Shown in pieces: positions 23,634 through 30,800 of a DNA stretch of 34,586 nt; within the stretch, counting starts at the first letter, position 1, and each line of letters starts with the position of its first letter. Origin of the DNA: Synechococcus sp. AG-679-D13 (GTDB lineage Bacteria; Cyanobacteriota; Cyanobacteriia; PCC-6307; Cyanobiaceae); NCBI GenBank assembly GCA_003210735.1, contig QCUM01000022.1:1-34586 (forward strand). The letters run 5' to 3'. Position numbers and translations under genes: made by a program. The notes under the pieces are model-generated. The model was not told the origin of the DNA, ran no database searches, and worked only from the letters and a program-made list of their open reading frames with translations.

Positions 23634-25376
23634 ATGGTCGTCGCTCCTGCCGCTCCCAAGCTTTCGCTGCAGTGCGAATCGATTGCTGCGGACACCACCA
23701 CCATTCGCTCCCTGGACTGGGACCGAAGCCGCTTCGACATCGAATTTGGCCTGCGCAACGGCACCACCTACAACGCCTTCCTGGTGCGTGGAGAACAAAC
23801 CGCACTGATCGACACCAGCCATGCCAAGTTCCGAGACACCTGGATCCCCCTGCTGAAGGACCAGATCGATCCCTGCAGCATCGATGTTCTGATCGTGAGC
23901 CACACCGAACCGGATCATTCCGGCCTGATCGGAGACCTCATCGACCTCAATCCGGAAATCGAGATCGTTGGATCCAAGGTGGCGCTGCAATTTCTCCAGG
24001 ATCAGGTTCACCGCCCGTTCCGATCTCGCGCCGTGAAATCCGGAGACGAGCTGGACCTGGGCACCAACCCCGAGAGCGGCATCCATCACCGCTTCGAATT
24101 TCTCAGCGCACCGAATCTGCACTGGCCGGATACCATTTTTTCCTTTGACCACGGAACCGGCATCCTCTACACCTGCGACGCCTTCGGCCTGCACTACTGC
24201 TCGGACGACGTCTTTGACAGCGATCCAGGAGCCATCGCCCCTGATTTCCGCTTTTACTACGACTGTCTGATGGGCCCCAACGCACGCAGTGTGTTGCAGG
24301 CGTTGAAGCGGATGGATGGTCTCCCGGAGATCAACACCATTGCTGTCGGCCACGGCCCGCTCTTGCGCCATCACCTCAGCCACTGGGTGAGCGATTACCG
24401 CGAATGGAGCGGCCAGCGCAGCAAGGGTGAAAGCTATGCAGCGGTTTGCTATCTCAGCCAGTACGGGTTTTCGGATCGGATCAGCCAGGCCATCGCACAC
24501 GGCATTGGCAAAGCCGAGGCCCAGGTGCAGCTGGTGGATCTCCGTGCCACCGATGCCCAGGAGCTCACTGCCCTGATCGGTGAAGCCAAGGCCGTTGTCG
24601 TGCCCACCTGGCCTGAACAGCCCGACGGTGAGCTACAGACCTCGATTGGCACCTTGCTGGCTGCCTTGAACCCCAAGCAAATGGTGGGGGTGTACGACGC
24701 CTTCGGTGGAAATGATGAGCCGATCGATGCTGTCGCCGATCAACTGCGTGCCCAGGGCCTCAAGCAGGCCTTCTCCCCTCTGCGAATCAAACAACTGCCT
24801 CAGGGAAGCGACTACCAGCGCTGCGAAGAATCCGGCACCGACCTCGGACAGATTCTGACCCGCAAAAAATCGATCGAAGCGTTGCGCAACATCGATGCCA
24901 ACCTCGACAAGGCACTCGGCCGCCTTACAGGCGGGCTCTACATCGTGACGGCCAGCCAGGGTGAGGGGCAGCGGAGCGGTGCGATGGTGGCGAGCTGGGT
25001 GAGTCAGGCAAGCTTCAAGCCTCCCGGCCTGAGTGTGGCCGTGGCCAAAGATCGCGCCATTGAAGCCCTGATGCAGGTGGGTGACCGCTTCGTTGTGAAT
25101 GTGTTGCGTCAAGACCACTACAAACCCCTTATGCAGCACTTCCTCAAGCGCTTCCCGCCGGGTGCGGATCGCTTCGCAGGAATCAGCGTGCTTGACGATG
25201 CCGCTGAAGGCGGACCGGTGCTGAGCGATGCGCTTGCCTACCTGGACTGTCGCGTTGAAAAGCGGATGGAGGGGCCTGACCACTGGCTGATCTATGCCCT
25301 TGTTGAGCAGGGCAATGTGGCTGATCTGGATGGCCGCACAGCTGTTCATCACCGCAAAACCGGAAATCACTATTGA
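23634..25376 (+). CDS. flv3: Flavodiiron protein, Flv3-type
   Basis: It acts with Flv1 in light-dependent reduction of O2 to water at the acceptor side of photosystem I (Mehler-like reaction). The 580-aa protein has the three-part cyanobacterial layout. The metallo-beta-lactamase domain (about 30-255) carries the complete HxExDH iron motif (HTEPDHSG, H90, E92, D94, H95), NLHWPDT and GHGP. A flavodoxin domain follows (about 260-410), then a C-terminal flavin reductase domain (about 425-580; GAMVASWVSQASF). ATG 23634 gives a natural N-terminus; a GTG 39 bases upstream is the alternative. It closely matches Synechocystis Sll0550 as I recall it. The stop TGA overlaps the next ATG by one base. Confidence 0.95.
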   Translation: MVVAPAAPKLSLQCESIAADTTTIRSLDWDRSRFDIEFGLRNGTTYNAFLVRGEQTALIDTSHAKFRDTWIPLLKDQIDPCSIDVLIVSHTEPDHSGLIGDLIDLNPEIEIVGSKVALQFLQDQVHRPFRSRAVKSGDELDLGTNPESGIHHRFEFLSAPNLHWPDTIFSFDHGTGILYTCDAFGLHYCSDDVFDSDPGAIAPDFRFYYDCLMGPNARSVLQALKRMDGLPEINTIAVGHGPLLRHHLSHWVSDYREWSGQRSKGESYAAVCYLSQYGFSDRISQAIAHGIGKAEAQVQLVDLRATDAQELTALIGEAKAVVVPTWPEQPDGELQTSIGTLLAALNPKQMVGVYDAFGGNDEPIDAVADQLRAQGLKQAFSPLRIKQLPQGSDYQRCEESGTDLGQILTRKKSIEALRNIDANLDKALGRLTGGLYIVTASQGEGQRSGAMVASWVSQASFKPPGLSVAVAKDRAIEALMQVGDRFVVNVLRQDHYKPLMQHFLKRFPPGADRFAGISVLDDAAEGGPVLSDALAYLDCRVEKRMEGPDHWLIYALVEQGNVADLDGRTAVHHRKTGNHY

Positions 25377-27181
25377 TGGCGTCAGTTGTGGAGATCTCCG
25401 ACACACGGCGGACTATTCGTCTGCCGATCGACGAAGGAGTGATGGCCTTTCGGGGCCTCAGCCCGCAACGGCACAGGTTTGAACTCGAATACGCCCTGGA
25501 ACGTGGAAGCACAGCCAACAGTGTGTTTTTTGAAGCTGGCGACAATGCCCCAGCGGTGTTGGTCCACCCTCCTGGCGCTGCTTACCGCGATGCGTTTCTT
25601 CCAGCTTTCGCAGAAGCACTTCCTCCTTCTAATGCGCCCTTGCTGGTGGTGGTGGGCCACATCAATCCCAACCGGGTTGCTCTGCTCCGAGATCTGGGAG
25701 AAACCTACGCAGGGCTTGAGCTGGTGGTCTCCAATGCCGGCGCAAAACTGATCGATGAGCTCTGGAATCAGCGCAAACCAGCTCCTCCAGGGGAGGAAAG
25801 CGAACAACCTCCCTTGCCTCCACGACCACCCCTGAGGGTGATTCGCCAGGAGGAAATCCTGTCCCTGTCTCAGGGCAGAAGCCTGTTGCTGCTGCCAGCT
25901 CCCACCCCCCGCTGGCCTGGTGGCCTACTCGCTTTCGAGGAGACTCTTGGCCTGCTGATGAGCGGCAAATTCTTCAGTGCCCATCTCTGCACTGAAACCT
26001 GGGCTGAAGCCAACCGCAGCAGCACAGAAGAGGAACGGCGGCACTTCTACGACAGCCTGATGGCGCCGATGGCGCGCAAGGTGGAGCTGCTGGTTGATCG
26101 GCTCGAAGAGCTCGATATCCGCACCATTGCTCCTGCCCATGGCCCGGCAATCGATGCCAGCTGGCGGAGCCTGCTCAATGATTACCGCCGTTGGGGGGAA
26201 AGCCAGCAGCAATCCAATCTCACGGTGCTGCTGCTGTTCGCCAGCGCCTATGGCAACACCGCTGCCATCGCCGATGCCCTCGGTCGTGGAGTGACGCGCA
26301 CAAACATCCGAGTGAATTGCCTCAACTGTGAGTTCGCCCCCGCCAATGAACTGATCAGTGCAATCCAAAACGCAGACGGGGTTTTGATCGGCTCACCCAC
26401 CTTGGGTGGCCACGCCCCAACACCAGTTGTATCCGCCTTGGGAACACTGCTGGCAGAAGGCGACCGCAGCAAACCAGTGGGTGTTTTCGGCAGCTACGGC
26501 TGGAGCGGAGAAGCTGTTGACCTCCTCGAAAAGAAGCTGCGAGATGGGGGCTTCAGTTTTGGATTCGAGCCGATCCGAATCAAATTCAGCCCCGATCGCA
26601 CCAAAGTGAAGGAGCTGGAGGAGACCGGCACACGTTTTGCACGACAACTTCTGAAGGCCGAGCAGAGGGCAAAACGGCGGAATGCGGGAGGTATGAGTGA
26701 AAGCCGCAGCAATCCCGCCATCCAGGCCCTGGGTCGCGTCGTGGGATCACTCAGCATCCTCACCACCCGGAAAGGGGACCTCAGTGGCGCCATGGTGGCG
26801 AGTTGGGTGAGTCAGGCAAGCTTCACACCGCCTGGGCTGACGGTGGCCGTCGCCAAGGACCGGGCCGTGGAATCCCTGCTGCAGAAAGGTGATTGCTTCG
26901 CCATGAATCTCCTCGCGGAAGGGCGCGAAAGCGGTCCCATGAAACAGTTTCTGCAACCATTTGATCCCGGGGCCGACCGATTCGCCGGCCTAGAGCTGGA
27001 GCAAAGCCCTTCCGAACAACCGTTGCTGCCGGAAGCTCTGGCCTGGTTGGAATGCAACGTGAAACAACGCATGGAGTGTGGAGACCACTGGCTGCTGTAT
27101 GCGGAGGTGACGCACGGAGGTGTCTTCGACGCCGACTCAACAACCGCAGTGCACCATCGCCGCAGCGGTGCCAACTACTGA
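25376..27181 (+). CDS. flv1: Flavodiiron protein, Flv1-type (non-canonical iron site)
   Basis: The 601-aa partner of Flv3 has the same three domains. The iron ligands are lost: HxExDH reads HINPNR (95-100), and the Flv3 HWPDT ligand region reads RWPGG. The GHGP histidine remains as AHGP. Loss of ligands is characteristic of the cyanobacterial Flv1/Flv2 group, which works as a heterodimer subunit with Flv3/Flv4. The flavodoxin part (about 280-425) and the flavin reductase part (about 445-600; GAMVASWVSQASF) are intact. The start is ATG overlapping the flv3 TGA (TGATG), so expression is coupled; a TTG one codon earlier is possible. Confidence 0.94.
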   Translation: MASVVEISDTRRTIRLPIDEGVMAFRGLSPQRHRFELEYALERGSTANSVFFEAGDNAPAVLVHPPGAAYRDAFLPAFAEALPPSNAPLLVVVGHINPNRVALLRDLGETYAGLELVVSNAGAKLIDELWNQRKPAPPGEESEQPPLPPRPPLRVIRQEEILSLSQGRSLLLLPAPTPRWPGGLLAFEETLGLLMSGKFFSAHLCTETWAEANRSSTEEERRHFYDSLMAPMARKVELLVDRLEELDIRTIAPAHGPAIDASWRSLLNDYRRWGESQQQSNLTVLLLFASAYGNTAAIADALGRGVTRTNIRVNCLNCEFAPANELISAIQNADGVLIGSPTLGGHAPTPVVSALGTLLAEGDRSKPVGVFGSYGWSGEAVDLLEKKLRDGGFSFGFEPIRIKFSPDRTKVKELEETGTRFARQLLKAEQRAKRRNAGGMSESRSNPAIQALGRVVGSLSILTTRKGDLSGAMVASWVSQASFTPPGLTVAVAKDRAVESLLQKGDCFAMNLLAEGRESGPMKQFLQPFDPGADRFAGLELEQSPSEQPLLPEALAWLECNVKQRMECGDHWLLYAEVTHGGVFDADSTTAVHHRRSGANY

Positions 27182-27185
27182 GGCC

Positions 27186-27233
27186 GTCAGTTCAGCAAAA
27201 CGTCAGTGCAGCAGAACGTCAGTGCAGCAGAAC
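27186..27233. repeat. Three tandem 16-bp units spanning the 3' end of the ZIP gene
   Basis: Units lie at 27186-27201, 27202-27217 and 27218-27233. The last two are identical (GTCAGTGCAGCAGAAC); the first differs at two positions. The unit at 27218-27233 encodes the final ZIP residues and stop. The others are downstream copies filling the short gap to the flv1 stop. Confidence 0.85.
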
Positions 27234-28082
27234 AACAATGCAGAACGCCAGGACGAATCCCAACCCACCCAAAACGCTCACGCCGTCATGGGTTTCTTCG
27301 TAGGCCTCTGGGATCACGGTCTGAAGTGTCATGGCCAGGACGCCGCCACCGGCGAAGGCCGTCGTCATCGCTTTGATCTGATCGGGCGCTGATTCCATCA
27401 GCGAATGAGCCAGGCCTGCTGCGACAACGCATACGGCCACCACGCAGGACCAGATGACAAGGATTCTGCTGACATGCAGACCTGATCGACGCAGACCAGC
27501 ACCACTGGCCAGACCCTCCGGAATATTGGCAACCGCCACAGCAAAAACAACGGACGTACTCACCAGCGGATTCTCCAGCAACGAGATCCCGATGCTCATC
27601 GATTCGGGAATGCCATCCAGAGCAGCCCCGAACACCAAAGCCATTGCTGTTCGCTTCTCCTCAAGTTGTTCAGCGTTGAGTGGTTTGACGCCACCTAATC
27701 CACCACACGTTGCTGAACAACGACGCTTCAAACCCCGTTTAGAAAGCCAGCGATTGATCAATACATACGCCATCAAACCCAGAAAAAAACCGCTTACGGC
27801 CGCAAGAATGCCCCCCATCTCGAGGGCCACTTGCATCAGGTCAAAGCAAAGCAATGAGATCAACAATCCGCAGCTGAATGCCAAAAAGACAGCGCTGATT
27901 TTCCTGGAGGGTTGATAAACAGCTCCGAAACCGGCCGCAATCAGTGCTGACACCATCGCAACAAAGGACCACGCCATTGCGTCAAAGGTTGTTCCTCCCT
28001 GCGTTAAGGACGGATCGCGCACCAAAAATAAAAGCAGCTGATCCACCATGTCGCGACTAGCGTCCATAGTTTTTGTAGCCAT
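27219..28082 (-). CDS. ZIP-family divalent metal transporter
   Basis: This 287-aa membrane protein probably takes up Zn or a related divalent metal. It has about eight hydrophobic segments. The metal-site helices carry DGIPES (D156, E160) and NIPEGLASG (N186, E189), matching the ZIP TM4/TM5 HxxPEG-type patterns with Asp and Asn in place of His. A later helix has TVIPEAYEE. A CSATC pair sits in the central loop (122-126). ATG 28080-28082 is a compromise start: frames from 28214 add a non-conserved Arg/Ser-rich leader, and ATGs at 28067 or 28049 are also possible. The final codons lie in the tandem repeat. Confidence 0.87.
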   Translation of the reverse strand: MATKTMDASRDMVDQLLLFLVRDPSLTQGGTTFDAMAWSFVAMVSALIAAGFGAVYQPSRKISAVFLAFSCGLLISLLCFDLMQVALEMGGILAAVSGFFLGLMAYVLINRWLSKRGLKRRCSATCGGLGGVKPLNAEQLEEKRTAMALVFGAALDGIPESMSIGISLLENPLVSTSVVFAVAVANIPEGLASGAGLRRSGLHVSRILVIWSCVVAVCVVAAGLAHSLMESAPDQIKAMTTAFAGGGVLAMTLQTVIPEAYEETHDGVSVLGGLGFVLAFCIVVLLH

Positions 28083-28159
28083 GTAGACGCCATTCGACCG
28101 GGGAAAGGCGCCAAACCGACCGAATGATCTTTTGAAAGAGCAAGAAGAGTCCTGCCGAG

Positions 28160-28177
28160 GTCTGGAAAATTCCAGAC
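28160..28177. promoter_or_regulatory. Perfect 8-2-8 palindrome upstream of the ZIP gene
   Basis: GTCTGGAA AA TTCCAGAC lies 78 bases upstream of the ZIP start. Its symmetry and position suit a dimeric repressor operator. It does not match the cyanobacterial Zur or LexA consensus as I know them. Confidence 0.35.
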
Positions 28178-28403
28178 AAGGCATCACCGCCATTGACCAA
28201 GACCTGTTGCCCAAACACCTGATCCAAAAAGCAGAACCCTCTTCACAAATGAATTCACTCCTAAAAAGAATGCATTCGGCAGAGAATCAGTGCACCAGGT
28301 TTATATCGCCTTGAACCTCACAACAACGTCCAATAAGACATATCTGAATACCACTCAAAGCCGCAATGATTCACCCCATGCATTTTTTGCGATACCAATC
28401 AAA

Positions 28404-28589
28404 TCATGCGGGCCAATGAACTTCGCCAAGCACGTCCCTGACATCGCGCAACAAAGAACTGAAGTGAAATTGATTCAGCAGACCTGTAAAGCGGAGCAGT
28501 TCCAAAAATGATTGGAAGAAACTGCCCAGGACGTCGGTCAGCTCAGCTGAAGCAAAAGCCTCTTCCGGAGACGTGTAGCTCTCATTCAC
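28404..28589 (-). CDS. Possible small protein, unknown
   Basis: A 61-aa frame from GTG 28587-28589, or 73 aa from ATG 28625. The sequence (SPEEAFASAELTDVLGSF and onward) reads like a helical amphipathic protein with ordinary codon use. No Shine-Dalgarno precedes either start and I recognise no family. It may be chance. Confidence 0.33.
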   Translation of the reverse strand: MNESYTSPEEAFASAELTDVLGSFFQSFLELLRFTGLLNQFHFSSLLRDVRDVLGEVHWPA

Positions 28590-28673
28590 GCTAAGGAGAA
28601 GACACCGCTGGCAAAGCCCATGCATGCAAGCTAGTCAGACAATCTGCGGTTATTTTTGAGTATCTACAAGCCA

Positions 28674-28700
28674 GCCGAAGGCGATCCCGACTCCTTCGGC
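28674..28700 (+). other. 8-bp hairpin in the FMN reductase leader
   Basis: GCCGAAGG (28674-28681) and CCTTCGGC (28693-28700) pair perfectly with an 11-base loop, ending 46 bases before the FMN reductase start. No T-run follows on either strand. It could be leader structure. Confidence 0.35.
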
Positions 28701-28746
28701 GCCAGCAAAGCGAGCTTCATTCCCTCAAGGAAGCGACATTGAGACC

Positions 28747-29274
28747 ATGAATGACACCGCTAACCCCGATGTACTGGTGATCGCCGCCAGCAATGGCGAG
28801 AACCTGAAATTAGCCGGACGATTTGCGAATCAAACCAGGCAGCTGGGTCAATCAGCAGAGGTGCTGGATCTAACCACAATCGATTTGCCCCTGTTCACGC
28901 CTAGAGCCCAGGAACGGGGCATACCCGAAGCCGTTGCTCCATTGCAACAACAACTGATGGCGGCACCACGCTGGGTGATCTGCGCTCCCGAATACAACGG
29001 CTCCATTCCTCCATCTCTCACCAACGCCATCGCGTGGTTGTCAGTCACTGGAGACGACTTTCGGGCTCTGTTCAATGGTCATCCCATTGCCATCGCCACG
29101 TTCTCCGGTGGAGGCGGCATGGAGCTGCTCTTATCCCTGCGAATCCAGCTCACCCACCTCGGTGCGCAGGTTGTCGGCCGTCAACTCCTGAGCAATTACT
29201 CCAAGCCCGCCAAGGACGACAGCATCACCAACCTGCTGCAGCTACTTCTACAGATGACTCCGCTGGAACTCTGA
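28747..29274 (+). CDS. NADPH-dependent FMN reductase family protein
   Basis: This is a 175-aa flavodoxin-like oxidoreductase. The N-terminal strand and phosphate loop VLVIAASNGENLKLA bind the FMN phosphate. The family motif APEYNGSIPPSLTNAI contacts the flavin ring. A Gly-rich FSGGGGMELL loop follows. The natural substrate (flavin, quinone or azo compound) cannot be told from sequence. It lies 34 bases upstream of the pirin gene on the same strand, a likely two-gene operon linked to redox stress (inference). Confidence 0.88.
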   Translation: MNDTANPDVLVIAASNGENLKLAGRFANQTRQLGQSAEVLDLTTIDLPLFTPRAQERGIPEAVAPLQQQLMAAPRWVICAPEYNGSIPPSLTNAIAWLSVTGDDFRALFNGHPIAIATFSGGGGMELLLSLRIQLTHLGAQVVGRQLLSNYSKPAKDDSITNLLQLLLQMTPLEL

Positions 29275-29308
29275 GCCAACCACACACATCGCCGCAAGAA
29301 GACACTCC

Positions 29309-30088
29309 ATGCCCCCAACACCTCCCACCAGCGCAGCGACGCTTGTGCTGCGTCCAACCGATGAACGCTTTCACACACAGTTGGATTGGCTCGATTCCTG
29401 GCACAGCTTTTCCTTCGGCCATCATTACGACCCAGCGTGGATGGGCTTTGGCCCTCTGCTTGTGATCAACGACGACACCATCGCTGCCGGGCGCGGATTT
29501 GGGATGCATCCACACCGCAACATGGAGATCATCACGGTGATGGTGGAAGGAGAACTGACCCATGCCGATTCAATCGGCCACTGCGAAGTGCTTCGGGCCG
29601 GCGAAGTTCAGCGCATGAGTGCAGGCACCGGGATCGTTCACAGCGAAATCAACAAGAGCAGTCAACCTTGCCGGTTTCTGCAGATCTGGATCGAACCCGA
29701 ACAAATCGGTATCACGCCCGACTATGAGCAAAAACCAATCGCCATAGGAACCGGATGGACAACGCTGATCCACCCGGATGCCCCGAGTGATGCCATGGCG
29801 ACCGCAAGTGCCACCCGAATGTGGCGTGCACGGCCTAATCCGCAGGCAGATCTTCCCCTTCCAGCAGCCACAGAACATTCTCTGTGGATTCAGGTGATCG
29901 ACGGAGAACTGGAGCTGCGGAACGACAACGGGTCGACTTATCCGCTGAAGCGCGGTGATGGGGTTGGCATCGTCGATTCAACGACAGGCACGCACACATT
30001 GGTCGGCATGAACACAACTGCCGATGTGCTCCTGCTGGCATTGAACAACAACCGATCGGTGGGGAAGCAAGCCGACGGCGGAAGATGA
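29309..30088 (+). CDS. Pirin-family bicupin protein
   Basis: This is a 259-aa protein with two cupin domains. The N-terminal cupin has the Fe-binding residues in GMHPHRNMEI and GIVHSEIN (two His, then His and Glu). The signature SFSFGHHYDP lies near residues 33-42. Bacterial pirins include quercetin dioxygenases and redox-linked regulators, and the role here is unknown. It directly follows the FMN reductase gene. A 93-base gap precedes the next small gene. Confidence 0.92.
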   Translation: MPPTPPTSAATLVLRPTDERFHTQLDWLDSWHSFSFGHHYDPAWMGFGPLLVINDDTIAAGRGFGMHPHRNMEIITVMVEGELTHADSIGHCEVLRAGEVQRMSAGTGIVHSEINKSSQPCRFLQIWIEPEQIGITPDYEQKPIAIGTGWTTLIHPDAPSDAMATASATRMWRARPNPQADLPLPAATEHSLWIQVIDGELELRNDNGSTYPLKRGDGVGIVDSTTGTHTLVGMNTTADVLLLALNNNRSVGKQADGGR

Positions 30089-30181
30089 TCACAACGATCC
30101 CAAAGAGATTCCAAGAATGACTTGCACATCACAGGGCGCGTCCTGAAATAAGAATGTCACTATCAATGGATCCCTAGAGCG

Positions 30182-30388
30182 ATGGGTTATCCAATGAGTC
30201 CTCAGGCCGTGGTGCGCTACCGCGGCTATTTGTTGCTCCCTCAAATCAACCAGGGCTGGCTGGTTCGGCCAGAGCGCAGCCCGATGCACCTGCTCCCGTT
30301 TCGAACTCCAACCTGCTCTGTGGCGGATGTGAAGGCACTGCTGGATTGGCGCCTTTCCCAGGAACCAACAGAAATAGGGGCCGCTTGA
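30182..30388 (+). CDS. Small hypothetical protein
   Basis: A 68-aa protein with a compact sequence (RYRGYLLLPQINQGWLV, then SVADVKALLDWRL) that looks like a folded beta-alpha unit rather than a chance frame. It may start at ATG 30194 instead. No Shine-Dalgarno is visible and no family was recognised. Its stop lies inside the loop of a hairpin (30379-30394) and it is convergent with the next gene, 19 bases away. Confidence 0.6.
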   Translation: MGYPMSPQAVVRYRGYLLLPQINQGWLVRPERSPMHLLPFRTPTCSVADVKALLDWRLSQEPTEIGAA

Positions 30389-30394
30389 GCGGCC
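30379..30394. terminator. Possible terminator hairpin between two convergent small genes
   Basis: GGCCGC (30379-30384) and GCGGCC (30389-30394) pair around TTGA, which contains the stop of the upstream gene. No T-run follows on the plus strand, so intrinsic termination is uncertain. Confidence 0.35.
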
Positions 30395-30407
30395 ACCTCG
30401 TTCAAGC

Positions 30408-30659
30408 TCAGGCCGCCGCAGGGGGCGGGGTTGGGTCTCCGATGGTCTGAAGCGGAATCACCAATGTTGCCCAGTGAGCGGGACGTTCTGGCCGAGTGCG
30501 ACGGGCTTGACGCACCCCAAAAGGCACTCGAACGACGTTGGTGCCTTCAACAGGGATGGTGTGACCGCGGCTGAAAGCTGAATCAAGCCCGTCTGAAAGG
30601 ACTGGAAGACTGAGGCCCTGCTGACTTTCAGCGTCTGAATTGTTGCTGTTCCGATCCAT
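30408..30659 (-). CDS. Small hypothetical protein
   Basis: An 83-aa protein. The N-terminal third is Ser/Asn/Asp-rich and likely flexible. The middle (HTIPVEGTNVVRVPFGVR) and end (AHWATLVIPLQTIGDP) look like beta strands. A GGGGG run lies just before the ATG. No family was recognised. It lies 141 bases downstream of the gcvP stop on the same strand, with two palindromes in between. Confidence 0.55.
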   Translation of the reverse strand: MDRNSNNSDAESQQGLSLPVLSDGLDSAFSRGHTIPVEGTNVVRVPFGVRQARRTRPERPAHWATLVIPLQTIGDPTPPPAAA

Positions 30660-30698
30660 GGTGTCCCCCGACAGACGAATCAGTTGCCGACCAGTCTG

Positions 30699-30715
30699 AT
30701 TGCTTTGAAAGCAAT
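30699..30715. promoter_or_regulatory. Palindrome upstream of the 30659 small gene
   Basis: ATTGCTTT (30699-30706) and AAAGCAAT (30708-30715) are symmetric about one base. They lie 39 bases upstream of the small minus-strand gene, so this could be an operator or part of a leader hairpin. Confidence 0.3.
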
Positions 30716-30728
30716 AACTGAGCGAAAC

Positions 30729-30746
30729 AAACCAAAACTTTGGTTT
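30729..30746 (-). terminator. Possible gcvP terminator hairpin
   Basis: AAACCAAA (30729-30736) and TTTGGTTT (30739-30746) form an 8-bp stem with a 2-base loop, 54 bases past the gcvP stop. Reading leftward, the stem is followed by GTTTCG, a weak T-tail. It is AT-rich, so only a weak terminator is suggested. Confidence 0.35.
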
Positions 30747-30800
30747 TCAGTGAAAATTTACACGTTGTAAGCCGTAATTACCAGCAAAACTCCCTTCACT

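Larger units (their letters stand above)
28083..28746. other. 664-base intergenic region between the ZIP and FMN reductase genes
   Basis: The longest stretch without a confident gene, more A+T rich than its flanks. It holds a perfect palindrome (28160-28177), a possible small minus-strand ORF (28404-28589) and a hairpin (28674-28700), each listed separately. No tRNA, Yfr1-like or 6S-like signature was recognised. Both flanking genes read outward, so it must contain their promoters. Confidence 0.6.

Noticed and set aside
23553..24500. 315-codon minus-strand frame as a gene
   Set aside because: It is antisense to the flv3 metal-binding domain; no family features.
24633..25406. 257-codon minus-strand frame as a gene
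   Set aside because: It is antisense to the flv3 C-terminal domains and contains no recognisable motif.
25376..27181. Flv1 as a decayed pseudogene because iron ligands are missing
   Set aside because: Ligand loss is the normal state of cyanobacterial Flv1/Flv2 subunits and the frame is full length and coupled to flv3.
27186..27233. Short CRISPR-like array
   Set aside because: Units are directly adjacent without spacers and only 16 bases long.
28083..28214. 44-residue N-terminal extension of the ZIP transporter
   Set aside because: The extension is Arg/Ser-rich, unlike ZIP N-termini, and contains the palindrome region; a start near 28082 or later fits better.
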